A stretch of 64,000 nt of DNA from Azadirachta indica (GCA_022749755.1 CM040448.1:13700481-13764480), one strand, 5' to 3'; shown: positions 1 to 13,083, counted from the first letter of the stretch. Notes: generated by a model not told the origin, from the sequence alone. Numbers and translations are program-made.

Positions 1-1335
1 TTTATTATTATAATATATAATTAAATTCAACAGAAGGTGCATATATATATATATGTATATATAATTGGACCAATTCAAATTCAATGATTGAGGGCAGATA
101 TTCAATATTCTTGGGAAACGGGGAGGCATGCATCCTAGAACAGTATTGGAATCCAAATTAGAAGCAAATTAATAGAAAAGAACCGCCGGAGGCGTCGAGA
201 ACAAAAAGAAACAAGAAAGTGGCCGCAGTAATCCATCATACGAGTCCGTAGACTTCTAGACGTTTGTTTAATTAACACGACGTCGATGGTCAGCTCGTTG
301 GTAGACCGTTCTCTGCGTCTGAAGACGCGTTATAAAAGATACGCACCATGTGATTTTTCCCTTTTGAATCTTGAATCTTCTTCATTATTATTAATTCATA
401 TTGCTTTTGCTTCTCTTCACTCGGTCAAGTGTCAACCATTCTCAATGCCTCCATCTCCATCTCCATCATGCTTTAATTCCATAAAGCTTCTTTTATACAT
501 AACTTTAATTGTTTTAAATTATATATTCGATCATACGTTTGTTAGTAATTAACTAGTCTTACAAATATATATTTGTTCATATCTTTTTTTTATTTAGACG
601 CGGTACAAACTTTGTGGTAGCTAGATAAATTAATATTATTATGTATATCTACATATGCTGGAGATTCTGATTGTTTTTTTATTACTTATTGTATTGACTT
701 TTATTATAATAATAATTATTATTATCATTATCATTATTATGTGTCACCTTAATTAGATTAATTTATGTGTAAGATATTATATGGAATATGAATATATTAA
801 TTTAAATTTTGCTTAAAACAGTGACTCAAATATTTTGTGAATAATTGGGAGAGTTGGTGAGTCTCGATAACATATTAAGTATTTTTTTTTTCTTATTCTA
901 GATTTTAAACAATTGATTATACAATTAAATAAAATTTGTGTGTTTTACTTTTTAACTTAAAATATATATACACTCAAGTTTTTATCTCAATATCATTTAA
1001 AGTAATGTTAACAATATACATAATACAATAATGATGAATTGAAATTATCTTTTAACATGAGTTTATATGAGAGTTGAAATATTCATTGATCGATATATGT
1101 TCATAGTCTCGTATAATCAATTTCTTTTTCTTTGTTTTAGTATATATATATATATATTTTTATTTATTTAGGTAAAATTTTAAATTAAAAAAATCTTGAT
1201 TATTGTCTCAATGTATATTTAACATCTACCATTAAATTTCATTTTGTAACCATTATAATTTTAAAGATATTATACATTAACATCAAACATACATTAAATT
1301 GTGATTATGCATGTTGTAAATAATTAAAACTCTAA

Positions 1336-1749
1336 GGGCATGTTTGGTAAATGGGTTTAGAATATACTATTTCACTAACCGGGACAAAATTATTTTTGTC
1401 CAGTGTTTCGTGCAAGAACTGGATTGTATAAAAATTAAAAATAATACCATTCAAACTCCTCAAATTTGACTTGCCCTTTTCCTTAGGTCAAGATCGCACT
1501 GTACTATTTTTATTTATTCTTTTAAAAAATAATTTTTAAAAATAATTTTTTAAATTATTTAATTAATTAAAAATAAATAATTATAATTAAATAATTTAAA
1601 AAATTATATTGTACAATTAATATATTATAATATAATCTTGTACAAAGCATAATAATATATTAAATTTTATTTAGTGCAGTTCATTATAATTTAATCTAAT
1701 TCACTTCGTTACATTCAATACAGTTTAATTTTTTCCATTAAATACACCC
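1336..1749. mobile_element. Tourist-like (PIF/Harbinger) MITE candidate
   Basis: The left end reads GGGCATGTTTGGTAA and the right end, reverse complemented, reads GGGTGTATTTAATGG. These are diverged terminal inverted repeats. The trinucleotide TAA abuts both ends (1333-1335 and 1750-1752), which is the target duplication expected of PIF/Harbinger elements. The interior is very AT-rich and has no ORF, and the 414-bp size is normal for a MITE. The inverted repeats match only partly, so the family call is tentative. Confidence 0.5.
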
Positions 1750-2454
1750 TAATATTATTACATGTATAGTAGTATAGTCTCTTTTTAATTGGGCCAAATT
1801 ATATGGGTATAATTAGTTCGAATAAGGCCCATTTACAATTTAAGTCCGGTCCATCAAAAACTTTTACAAAATTATACTTATATTTTAAATATATTATTTT
1901 TCTTTCATATCTTGCTTTCCTCTGAATTGTCAAAGGCTAGGGTCCATATTAAATTAGTTTAAGTGGAATGTACACTTTATTTTAGAGTACATATTTTTTC
2001 AGATTAAACTTAAACAAGGAAGTTATACTAATTTAAATATTAATGTTATTATAACATCTCTATAAAAAAAAATGTTATTAGAATATCATTTCACTCTAAA
2101 TAGAATTCCAATCATACTCTAAAATCTAAACACATAAAATACGAAAAATTAAAATATCAAATTTATCTTGACCACACTAATTTGTATAAATTGAATTGAG
2201 TTGATGGTGATTGCCATGACCATCATTTAATATAAATCAAACATAAAAATTAAATTTATCCATAACATATTATTTAATTATTAATTATATTGAAAATTAA
2301 AGTGACACACATTTTTCTAAAATTTAATTTTGAGACCTTCATTTGATATTCCAATTTTTAAATGGCTATAATTAAGCAACGTAAAACATCCGAGACCACC
2401 ACGAGAACCCGGTCCCACAAAAATTTGTAATATCTTATATCCAATGAAATCCAC

Positions 2455-2465
2455 CCACGTGTCAC
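2455..2465. promoter_or_regulatory. G-box / ABRE-like element upstream of SIG5
   Basis: CCACGTGTCAC contains the palindrome CACGTG (2456-2461). It lies about 130-150 bp before the presumed SIG5 leader. G-boxes are bound by bZIP factors (HY5, ABF) and by bHLH factors (PIF). Arabidopsis SIG5 is known to respond to blue light and stress, so the site is plausible, but its function is inferred. Confidence 0.5.
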
Positions 2466-2549
2466 GAACACATCCTTAAGTTTCCCCAAAATATCTTGTG
2501 CTCCACTGTAAGGCCGCCACGCAAGCTCCATTGTCTGCTTCATTACATC

Positions 2550-2559
2550 GCCACGTCAT
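2550..2559. promoter_or_regulatory. second ACGT-core element upstream of SIG5
   Basis: GCCACGTCAT is an ACGT-core bZIP-type site about 90 bp downstream of the G-box at 2456. The pair lies just before the presumed transcribed leader. Paired ACGT elements are a common light- or ABA-response arrangement. Confidence 0.4.
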
Positions 2560-2589
2560 TACATAAACTTTTTATATCGAACTGATACG

Positions 2590-3511
2590 ATCCTAGTTGT
2601 ACACTTTCTCCGCCGTTGATTCAACTCGCAACCTTTTTCCGTCCGTTGATTTTTCGAAAGATATAATTTGTGGACACAGTAATTTGCGTATTCAAGATTC
2701 TTGCAATAAAACTCAAAAACTTTCTCGGTTTAGATTCTCCACAGGTTTGCCACTTGAATCCCGAGTTCAGCTCCGGAAAATCTGTGTGTTCGTAGGTATG
2801 TCATCCGTCTCTTTGCATTGATCTTTCTTTTTAGGGAATGTTTATGGTACCCATGGTAGCAAATTCACTGTTGTTTTCTTGGATAGTTCTAGATATTTAG
2901 CTGTTTTTGGATTAATTTTTATTTGTTTTTTATTTTTGTAGTTGTGTTTTGTATCTTTAAGCTGTAATTTTTGTGTGGAACCCGAGGAATTTACAGTGTT
3001 AGTTTGATCGAAAGTTAGTTCTGATCTCTTGTTTTGTAATTAATCTTGTGGTGGTGTATATGTGTGTTCATTTGATGCATGTGTTGTATGGAGGTTTAAT
3101 ATGGAATGGAGCCAAGAAGCTCATGATCGAGTCAAGTGGAGATTGCCCGCATGGTTGATTTTGGTCAAAATTACATTTTAATGGTGAGAGACAACAATTA
3201 GCTCAGTGATTAGTGTAGTATTGATTAGAAGATTAATGGAAGATGAAGGAGACAATTCGGTTTTGTAGTATTATCAGTCTTAAGTTTGGATAGTTTTCTG
3301 GTGCTATGAAGAGAAATTCAAATCATTCATGATAGAATTTAAAATTCCTTGAAGTTTGTTTCTAATGAGATTTTGTATGGACCAGTGTTTATAGTAAGTG
3401 AAAAATTAAAATTGTTGCCGAATGCATTAAGGTTTTGTCTATGGTTGCAGTGATTGTACCATCAGAAAGATATCCCACAGTCACTTTTTGCTTTTGTTCA
3501 GACAGCTTGGT
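2590..3511 (+). other. probable SIG5 5' leader with a leader intron
   Basis: The sequence turns less AT-rich from about 2590. A good donor (TAG|GTATGT) lies at 2795/2796. Possible acceptors are at 3449-3450 (TTGCAG) and 3500-3501 (GTTCAG), just before the SIG5 start. The T-rich stretch between has stops in all frames, which fits a leader intron of about 650-700 bp. Transcript evidence is lacking, so the borders are approximate. Confidence 0.45.
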
Positions 3512-6500
3512 ATGGGAGTTGTCACTGTCTCTAGTTCAGCTGCTCGATCTCCACTAGGATTAAGCACTAAATTTACTCAACGATCAACATTGAAAAGACC
3601 TTTGATTGTGGCGTTCAAAGTGGATAAAACCAATAACACAGCTTTGGTTGCACCCCAGGAACAATTCCCATTACCAATAGAAGTGCCTAAGAAGAACCAG
3701 AAGAGACTAGGAAAAGGCAGTAAATCTTTGAAAAGGTTGAAAGCTGCATCCATTGATGAGATGTCTCCATGTTCCCTGGATGTGGATTATAATGAAGCTG
3801 CTGCCAAACTTGAAAATATATACAAGCTTAGCCCTGCAATTAAGACTTCAGATGTGGAAGATACAAATGGCGCTGTGAAAAGAGGTCGGCGCAGAAGAAA
3901 GAGGACCAGTGAAGGTGATGAAAAAGCAGATGATGGTAATAGTAAATGCGTGGTTAGGAACCTGGTTAAGAAGCCTAGGCGATTGAGTCTTGATAAAAGA
4001 ATTGAGCTGAGAAAGAATAAGGAAGAGGAGATGGTCACCAAAATCAGGAAGGAGGAGGATCGTAAAAGTGAGCAGGAGAAAATTGAGACACTTGTTAGGG
4101 ATTATTCATCTTCAACAGATTTAGTCAGCTTGGATTGGAAAAAAATGAAGATACCTCCGGTTCTCTCTTCGACGGAGCATTCTTGGTTGTTCAAGTTGAT
4201 GCAACCTATGAAGGTCAGTCTCTTGTTTCGCAAGCTGCCTGATTTCTTGTATGTTTTTACTCTTGGAATTTAGATTGGGTAGTTTTCTGCTGCTAAGTTC
4301 TATTTTTTATATTTTAGGCTCTCATTCAAGTGAAGGAGCATTTGCAGAAAGGCTTAGGGAGAGAACCAACTGATGGTGAATTAGCTGAGGCAACAAAGAT
4401 GAGTGTGTTTCAAGTAAGAAAATGCTTGGAAGTTGGTCAAGCTGCACGGAACAAGCTCATAAAGGTAAGGATTTTTGTATCTTCTACTTCTTTTGTTTAT
4501 AAATGGTAGATCTGCCAGGAGGTTTCTTTGACACTTAGGGTGCATGTGGAAAGCGTTATTGTAACTTGTAGTATGCACATGCTTGTACTAAAAGCTTGTG
4601 AATTTACACTGATGCTAATTTTATCAAGTGCAGTCTTTACCTTAGTTCCAGCAGACCTTGTTTACTTTACCTTATTTGCCTGAAGTGATTCTATTAATAT
4701 TGCATTTTCATTCTTCGAGGCTTTGTTACAAACAATGAAGGGAGAAACGTTGACAGATTACGCTCTTATTTGTTGCAGCACAATCTCCGGCTTGTGTTGT
4801 TTGTCATGAACAAATATTTTCAAGACTTTGCAAATGGCCCCAAATTTCAAGACCTTTGTCAGGCTGGAGTTAAAGGACTTATCACAGCAATTGATCGCTT
4901 TGAACCAAAAAGGAGATTTCGGCTATCAACATATGGTCTATTTTGGATTAGGCATGCTATTATACGTTCAATGACAGTCTCAAGCTTTACACGTGTTCCA
5001 TTTGGCCTTGAATCAGTATGCATTCTTCCTCCTTAATCTTTGTTTTTCTAATTTTTGTTTACAAGATTATGATGATGGATGCATCCGGTTGAGAAGGACT
5101 TGTTAAAACTTCTACACTGCTATTGATGCAGGTTAGAGTGGATATTCAGAGAGCCAAACTTGAGTTATTGTTTGAGCTTCAAAGATTACCAACCGAGGAG
5201 GAAATTGTTCAAAAGGTTGGTATATCGCCTGACAGGTATCGTGAAGTGATGAAGGCTTCAAAACCAATACTTTCTCTCCATTCAAGGCATGTGGTCACAC
5301 AAGAAGAGTTCATTAAAGGAATTACTGATGTTGATGGTGTTGAAAATGACAACCAGAGACAACCTGCTCTTCTCAGGCTTGCGCTTGATGATGTGGTACC
5401 ACTCACTCTCTTCAAACCATGCATTTCTCCAGCCATTCATTGCTTGCAAATCAAATCATCTTAGGATTACTGCATTTGGTAGAATGAATTATAAAAATCA
5501 TAGTTGCAACCTTTTCTAGTGCCTTTTTTTTTTAATCTTTAAAAACAATGGGGATTGGACGCCTTGTCACCCATGCTTTGAGTTCCCTCTTAAGATTTTC
5601 TTCTTTAATCATTGAGTATAGACTTACTGAACAACCCAACCCTTATACAGTTATAAATTCTTCACTGGTATGGACACCTTTTCCTTAATCAAAAGTTCCC
5701 AATCTTATGTGAGGGCTTCTTTTAACAGAGGGAGCATAGCTCTAACAAGATAGTGCTTTCGTCACTCTGGAATCAGTTGTATTCTATTATAACCTTGAAA
5801 GTGCCTTCTTTTTTTTTTTTTCCCCATTTTATGGATGAAAACTATGTTGAAATGATAGTTGATAATAGTTTATAGGGGGCCAATTATGATACCTTATTTT
5901 GAGGCTATGAAGGTGGGGAATTAAGTCAGAATTTTGCCAAATTCTGACATTTATGGTCTCAAATTTCTGTTCTAAGACAGTTTTCTAATTTTTGGATACT
6001 TTTGGAGATTTTTATATTTTAGTAGGAAAGTTGAATTATTTGCCCTTTTCCGTTTAGCCCCTTTTGGAGTAGTATTTTATAATGGAATAAAGTCTTGACT
6101 CCTCTATGCTTGAGAATTTCTGGCTATTTAGCATTAGCTGCTATAAAATGGGTGATAACCTAGTTTGTCATTTAGTCTTTCACTGTTCAATAAAATAAGT
6201 GTTCTCCAAGAACTTGTTCTTAATCTTTCCCATTTTCAGCTTCAGTTGCTTGGTACATGTTATGAGCAACTAGACATCAATAACTTACATCCTTTCTGTG
6301 GAACTACCTTTTCCAGCTTGATTCCCTGAAGCCCAAGGAGAGCTTAGTGATCAGACAGCGATATGGGCTAGACGGTAAAGGTGACAGAACATTGGGAGAA
6401 ATTGCGGGGAACTTAAATATTTCGAGAGAAATGGTTCGTAAGCATGAAGTTAAGGCTTTGATGAAGCTCAAGCATCCAACTCGAGTTGATTATCTTCGCC

Positions 6501-6514
6501 AGCATATGGTATGA
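3512..6514 (+). CDS. SIG5: plastid RNA polymerase sigma factor SIG5/SIGE
   Basis: Nuclear-encoded sigma-70 factor that directs the plastid-encoded RNA polymerase to promoters. Coding exons: 3512-4213, 4318-4464, 4779-5015, 5132-5395, 6317-6514, giving 515 residues, close to Arabidopsis SIG5. The start [17 protein letters not shown] resembles the SIG5 N-terminus and serves as transit peptide. Residues ~125-200 are basic and charged (RRRRKR). Region 2 follows (~285-360) with [20 protein letters not shown], the -10 recognition helix. Region 3 is at ~365-450 and region 4 at ~465-510, with the helix-turn-helix [18 protein letters not shown]. The stop follows RQHMV. A leader exon probably ends near 2795 (donor GTATGT) and joins at about 3451 or 3502. 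The open frame also permits a Met at 3488, but similarity favours 3512. It converges with the R3-MYB gene. Confidence 0.92.
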
Positions 6515-7248
6515 ACTGTTCTACATTAGTCATCTTTCGATAATACAGTTTTCTCCCTCTCTGTTTTAATATCACGCGTAAGTGATGAGTACTAATGATC
6601 TGTTGTACCATAGTCATTTAACTACATCTACATAGAAGTCTCATTCCATGTTCTGTATATTGAAAAATCAAGATCACAAAACACCATGTATACATGATAT
6701 GTAATATTTTTCTTCCTAGAAAGGCCGATAGTGGTTTATGCAGTTGCTGAATACATCATTTCTCTGATGTCTTCACTTGTTTATCCCAGATGTTGTGGCA
6801 AATTTTGCTGACTGATTAGGTAATGCTTTTACTTTTTCCTTTATTTTGGATTAGGCATGCATAAAATATGAGCTTACATTGGACAAGTAAATGGTCCTGT
6901 TTCCTTCATGGTTTGAATTTTCGTAAGCAAACCACGTGGCATTTTCTTGGGGAATGTTGGGAAGGGTGGATTGAAAAAGAGAAAAAAAGAAAAAATTTAG
7001 AATGGAGTGGTTGGATTGGCAGGCATGTATATTTTATATAATTCTTGATAGTGCATGCTGGATTGAAAGCAATTTCACAGCATTCTGGTGAAAAATTGAA
7101 TTATTTGCAGGTATAATGGAGGATTTAGATTTTATTGAATATGGAGTTTTGCTCTGGAAAATAGGTTGAACAAATGGATTTCTACAGAGGATTGGAAGCC
7201 TTGAAGAATTAAAAAGATTAAGAGAAATAATAAAAATATTTGAATCCA
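6515..7248. other. convergent intergenic space, SIG5 / R3-MYB
   Basis: This stretch lies between two convergent stop codons and must contain both 3' UTRs and polyadenylation sites. No further gene or repeat was seen. Confidence 0.6.
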
Positions 7249-8752
7249 TTAACAATCTATGACATGGGATTTCGGATTTCTCTCGTTCAGCTTTCTTCTT
7301 TCAGCAAACCATTCATTGTTTCTCATTATCCAAAACCTCTCTATCTCCTCTGCTTTCCTTCCTGGAATTCTTCCAGCTATCAAATCCCATCTGGAAAACA
7401 AACCATATTGCCAGAGTTACTTAGCATCATATCTAGACTACATTTGTCTGTTGCACATATCAGGAAATTAATTTCTGACAACTTTAATGTCAGTATGCTT
7501 CAAGTCTCAAAAACTGACAGTACAGAAAGCATGCTGTCTGTAATAATTACAAGCCATAAAGTCCTACGATTTAAAGGTACGCAAGCAACAGAAACTGCAG
7601 CCTGAAGCTATATTGACCCAAAGAGCAAACCTTGAAAAGCACGTTTGAAGCAGTAACTTCAAAAACAAGAAAAGCGGATCAAAGTTTTTAAATAGTACAA
7701 TCATTGCTTTCCCTTATTCTTTGACAAAGGAATACTATACGCACAAGACATGATTTCCTTTCAGAGTACAATAAGAGAGAGCTATCACTTGAGGGGTCTA
7801 CCATTAAAATGGACACCAACTTCCCGTGGCGAAAAGCCGCTACTTGTTATTGAATTTGAGACACGTATAGGTGTAGTCGAATATTGAAGCTTAAATATTG
7901 TAGAGTCTAGAAACTAATTATAATTAGCCTTATTCCTGCTCATTAATTATTGTGAGACGGGTCTCCAATAAATTAATTAAAGAAAAATTAGTACAAACCA
8001 GATGCTATGAATCATCAGTTACGACTTCATGGGTGTAATTAATACAGCTCTAGTCTATCCATCAGGTTTAAAGCTGAATAAATAATTAATTAATATTTCT
8101 TTTCGTTTCCCGTATCAATGATCAAGGAAAAAGGCAGGGAAAACAAGAAAGACAAGCACAGAACAGATTATTGAAGATCCTGACATGTTGATAAAGCACT
8201 TTTTAATATGTCAATAGTCTATATCAAATAAATTTAACTATATAGTATAACTACACCAGTATTTTATTACATGGACGTATGTATTAATTGATATTAATAT
8301 GCCTGATATTTGATAAAATTGTAATTTAACGATACAGATACAGAGAAGATTAGCATTAGCAGGAGGAGGAAATTTACACAAAAAAAAAAAAAGGAAAGAA
8401 AGAAAGAAAGAAAAGGAAAAATTTTTGTACAAAGTACCTGTCTCCGATGAGTTTATGCATTCTGTAGATGAGATCTTGTTCCTGTTCTGTCATATCAATG
8501 AATTCCCATTCTACACTGCTAACTTCTGCAACCAAACAAATTTATGAAACTGAGAAGATGCAGAATCTAAGAGAAAGAAAAAGAAAAAGAAAAAGAAAAT
8601 ATATATATATATATATTCCCATAATTACTTTTTGTAAATTAAAAAAATTAGAACATTTGAACAAATACAGAAATTAAAAAAGGTACGTTACCTTCAGACT
8701 GCAAGACTGAAGTTTTGGGTTGGTTTCTGGGACGTTTACCAATATTTTCCAT
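7249..8752 (-). CDS. TRY: R3-type one-repeat MYB, CPC/TRY/ETC family
   Basis: Small MYB repressor without an activation domain. Family members compete with R2R3-MYBs for bHLH partners and act as mobile inhibitors of trichome fate or promoters of root-hair fate. Minus-strand exons: 8752-8692, 8525-8438, 7390-7249, giving 96 residues. The family's two-intron structure is kept, with one intron splitting the Arg codon before WDLIAGR. Residues 27-75 form the R3 repeat. The bHLH-interaction signature DLx2Rx3Lx6Lx3R is complete (D38, L39, R42, L46, L53, R57). The C-terminus after WIMRNNEWFAERR is short and basic. Its place beside SWEET3, PTB and FTSH11 matches TRIPTYCHON in Arabidopsis; sequence alone would not separate TRY from CPC or ETC. 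Its ORF is split by introns of 166 and 1047 bp. Confidence 0.88.
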
Positions 8753-9000
8753 GGACATATGTAGAGAAAAATGAACCAGAGAGAAAAGGAGAAGAGAAAA
8801 AGAAAGAAAAACTTATTGTGAAACTGCTAAAGTGTGCTGAATGAAAGGGAGGGTCGAAGAAAACGTGTGCACAAAATGGCTGTTTGACTTGTAGGCTTTT
8901 GTAGACTTGTAGTTGACAAAGCAACCGGTAAATGTGTCGGAAAATGGGTATTTTGGTAAATAAATAAAGTTTTATTTTTTTTTTCATAATTTAGCAACAT

Positions 9001-9031
9001 TATTTTATTTTATTTTATTTTATTTTATTTT
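9001..9031. repeat. (TTTTA)n pentanucleotide repeat
   Basis: About six head-to-tail copies of a TTTTA unit, a simple-sequence repeat roughly 250 bp upstream of the R3-MYB start. Confidence 0.9.
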
Positions 9032-10437
9032 TGTGTTTTTATCAGAAACACATTTTTGGGATAAACCAGAAGGTGGTGTATTTTTCATAATAAACCAGAA
9101 GAAGACAAGAGAAGGTGGTGGGACAACAACTACTAATGCCAATATAAATGCATGCACCGTAAATAATACATTACATTCGGAATATAAAAACATCCTTCTC
9201 TGCAATTACTATCTTCTATCATTCACTTGTTCATTCATAAATATAAATATAAATATAATATTATATTATATATGAACAGATTCATAAATATTTTATCTTC
9301 ATTTATGAATTTCTGGCTTTCATGTCCAAACCAAGAGCAATCTCCTTTATATATCTATCTTAATTTGACCAAAAATTTTGTAACAAATGGGTGTGGTGAT
9401 TTGACCAAAAGGGGCATGCCCTTTCAACCGAACGAAGGGGTTACCTTGGATTATAACCCGAGGTCGGGAGCTTTTTCATTTTTTTTAAATTTTTATTTTC
9501 GAAAAAATATTTTCAGATATTAACCAATGAAAATGACAAGCATGTAAAATAAATTAAATAATAGGTTGATGCGTGTTAGCACGTGAAGATCAATTAAATG
9601 CATTTTTTTTTATTAAATAATCAAAAGAGATGTGCATAGATTCCTTCATAATGTAATCAAACAAACAGTAAAAGTCGAATAGACAATCGTCAGGTGAAGT
9701 GAATTAGTCGCTTTAATTAAATTAATCATATTTATTTAAATATATATGTATATATATATGTGTAAAGTTGACAGCATATAATATAGACAGACTCGTACTT
9801 ATCTCTAATTAACATTCTTGTTGCATGTGTAAAACCCTTGTTACTTCGTCCGCGTGAGTTTTAATTGCTTATTAGTAAGTATAAATAAATAAATGAATAT
9901 AATATAAATTTTTATATAAATTAATTAATGTGATAATGTATATATTATTATTATTATTATATATTATTATCTTTTTATTTATATACAAAATTATTTTAAT
10001 AAACATATAAAATATATATAATAACATTATCATTCGTATAAATAAGTTATTTAAATGCAGTAATTATTAATTGTTGTAAAATAAACAAGTAATTGTTCAT
10101 ACATAAACATTTTCTTGTCAATTAACGTAATCAGATCATTAATTTTATATGGATTTTGGTTTGCTGACAACAGACGAAAACCAATGATATTATGATATTC
10201 TTTTTTTTTTTTTTAAGATATATAAATTTAAGAAAACAGTAATTGAAGCATTGAATAAATAATATTTTAAAAATTGTAAATGCTTCAATATATTTTATAA
10301 TTAAGTGAAGTTATCATCAAATCTTTGTTAAGACATTAATTTTAGTGGTTCGAATCAATCATCCCGCGTTTTCATATTTTCCGATTATAAAAACACATAT
10401 TGCGGCCGGTAGTGAAATCCAAATATAAATATAAAAT

Positions 10438-10987
10438 GGAAAAACTACAATTACTCCCTTATTCATTCAAACTATCACATTTGTCTCCCTAATGGTTCAA
10501 AAAATACAAAAACCTCCTCATTGTTCAACTTTTTCTGTTAAATTAATAGAAAAATTATACTTTTATCTTAATACCTTTAAGCCCACTTGTGATGATGATT
10601 AAAGAGAGAAATGATTTGAGGTGAGGAATAATAAGATAATATATTTTTATATAAACTAAATAAAATAAATATAAATATTAATATTAATATTAATATAGAT
10701 ATAGATATATAAATACACATATAAATATATATAAAAAATAGATATAGATTACAAATATAAATATATAAATATAAATTAATTAATTTTATTTTCTTTTTTT
10801 TTATTAAATAAATTATCAAATTATATCAAAATTTGTTTGCCAACATCAGTTATGTAAGTTAAATATATATTTTGTCTTTAAAAAGTAAATTTTTTTTAAT
10901 AAAAAACGGACGGCAAGGAGTTTTTGTATTTTTTATTAAATAAATGTAGTAATTCGAATCTAAGCGAGGGAGTAATTGTAGTTTTTC
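10438..10987. mobile_element. MULE-like MITE with 9-bp target duplication
   Basis: The ends are inverted copies. The left end has GAAAAACTACAATTACTCCC and the right end has its reverse complement, with only end-base differences. Weaker inverted similarity continues for about 100 bp inward (both sides share an AAAATACAAAAAC-like block followed by TCCT). The 9-bp sequence ATATAAAAT flanks both ends (10429-10437 and 10988-10996), and a 9-bp duplication is typical of Mutator-like elements. There is no transposase ORF, so it is non-autonomous. Confidence 0.72.
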
Positions 10988-11593
10988 ATATAAAATTATT
11001 GAAATAGTTTATCAGATCAGGATCAGATGTTCCCAAATTAATTACAATAATACAACTAAGCGTCACATCACCGATTTAAAAATCTTATAGTAATATTATA
11101 GCACGTCATGTTGCATAAAATGATTAAAAAAAGGGGCAAAAAGTCATTTCAATTTTAAAATTAATATTTAATGTTTATCCGTAACATATATTTTGTTGTA
11201 TTTTATTTTTTAAAAATAAAAACATAATTTTTTTTCTAAAAATATAACGAAACCACCACATAATTTTCTTTATCCTGTCTCAATACTTTTATTTAGAAAA
11301 ATGGACACAAGATTATCACAATAATTTATATGAATGAATATGAATACGTAAATACTTTTCTTTTTATATAATTTAAAACTTATAAGATAGGAGGTGAGAA
11401 TCATGAATATTGTGTTTCTTTTCGATATAAACTTCTGGCCTTTTATTAATTTTTATGTTTTTCAAGTAAATAGTTTATTCTCTAAGAGGATAACGTTCAC
11501 GTCAATTTGTAGCAAAGCAATAAACGAAGAGAAACAACAAAAAAACAAAAGGAAATTATAAATGCTTATTCAATCGACAATTATTAAGTTGGT

Positions 11594-11713
11594 TTAGGAC
11601 CCAGATAAGCACTTGTTTTGTTCGTGAGTGAGGATATCATAAGTTGCCAAATAGAGAATATCAACAAACATTTGGAAAATGAAAATGACAACAGCAGTGA
11701 CATTAATATATCC
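11594..11713 (-). other. possible terminal exon of an unknown membrane protein
   Basis: Reading on the minus strand, an acceptor-like CTATTTCAG precedes an open stretch of 39 residues starting GYINVTAVVIFIFQMFVDIL and ending in a stop. It is strongly hydrophobic, like a membrane span, followed by a short polar tail. No family was recognised and no upstream exons were joined with confidence. It may be a gene remnant or chance. A second candidate lies at 13084-13237. Confidence 0.2.
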
Positions 11714-13083
11714 CTGAAATAGCACATCATGATTTAGACAACAGAAAATAGTACTCAAATTATGCATAAAATCAATAGCTTGTTCCAGAAACAAATGCAA
11801 CTCAATGGAGGAAAAAGAATTTAAAAAAAAAAATGCAAAATTTACTCTTCAATTTATTGTTATCTAGCTCTATCTCCATATTCGCAGTGCAGATGACAGA
11901 AAATTTTCTGTTTTCTATGGTGGAAACAACAGAATTCGAAAACTGGACCAGAGAGAGTCAAAGCTCAAGCTATTGTGTTTCGTCAACTGATTTTCATTAA
12001 GGAAAAAAAAAAAAATGTCAAAAATGAACCCAGAACATGCATGGCCATGTCACAGTTTACTTGTTATTTGCTGTAATGGATTGTATGGTATCTCTGTATA
12101 GTTAAACCATAGAAAATTTCACCTGCTGTAGGGAAAAGCATTTGGGGAATAGTTTGATTGAAACATTTGATGAAAATAGATAAGACAGAATTGAGTTGGC
12201 AAATCATGTTTTTCTGATTGATTGTGACAAATCATTCATTTTCATATATATATATATATATGATCAATATTCAATGACCCAATTCAGTTTTCTATCTTTC
12301 AAAATCAAAAGCACGCATGTGCATATATTACCAGTTGAACAATGTTCAGGCATCTGCATATCAATGGGACTGATTGCTGCTTGACATAACCAACAAAATG
12401 CATTTGCATTTTCCAGTAATTTCCTTCTGGCTAGAGAATATATTCTCTGCTCACCATATATATTTCGTGTGCAGAAAAAGTGTATATTGTACTCATGTCA
12501 CCCATCACTGCAATGCAATCTTATTAATTTCAAATGAGTGGTCCAAATTGACTGGAACCTATTGTCCCATTTGAAATTATTCAATAATATCAGTTCTTCA
12601 TAAATAAATTTCTTCGCTAGCTAATAGCACTTTGACTGTTGAGTCCAAAAGTAAGTTGTCATTTCCATGGTGATGTGTTTAGTAAATTAATGGGTTTGTG
12701 ACATTATATCAGCAACAACAATCATATATTATATATGATTATCACTTTTAGTTAAAATAATGGTTTCCCACTAACGAAGAACTTTCAAGTACCAGAACCA
12801 AAGATGACAAAATAAGGCATCAGAAACCCCAATGCTTGGTTGAGGTTATAGAATTTTTGTAGGACTGTTGAAGCAAAATGGAATAAGAATGGAAGACAGC
12901 CAGAAAGGATATGATGTGCTGAGATCACCATCATAAGAAACGATCTTCTTGATCACAAAATAAATAAACAAGCTTGCTTGATGGGAAAGGGACCTATTTA
13001 TTTCATTTTAGCAAGCTGTTAAAAATTATAAGCCATACAACCAAACTTTGAGGATTGATTTGGAATAAAGTCTATTAGTTATC

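Larger units (their letters stand above)
1..2580. other. AT-rich intergenic region upstream of SIG5
   Basis: There is no supportable gene here. The short open frames (for example 286-552) have no recognisable domain and lie in AT-rich DNA. The stretch holds several (TA)n runs near 40-60, 1141-1157 and elsewhere, a Tourist-like MITE at 1336-1749, and the presumed SIG5 promoter at the right end. Confidence 0.7.
8753..13083. other. AT-rich intergenic region upstream of the R3-MYB
   Basis: Holds the R3-MYB promoter, a (TTTTA)n run at 9001-9031, a MULE-like MITE at 10438-10987 and long AT-rich stretches. The open frame at 11594-11713 (-) has a possible splice acceptor and is listed separately. 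No other coding signal was supported. Confidence 0.55.

Noticed and set aside
286..552. 88-residue open frame
   Set aside because: No recognisable domain, low-complexity Ser/Leu composition, in AT-rich intergenic DNA.
3787..4041. Open frame antisense to SIG5 exon 1
   Set aside because: Shadow of the basic, charged SIG5 coding sequence on the other strand.
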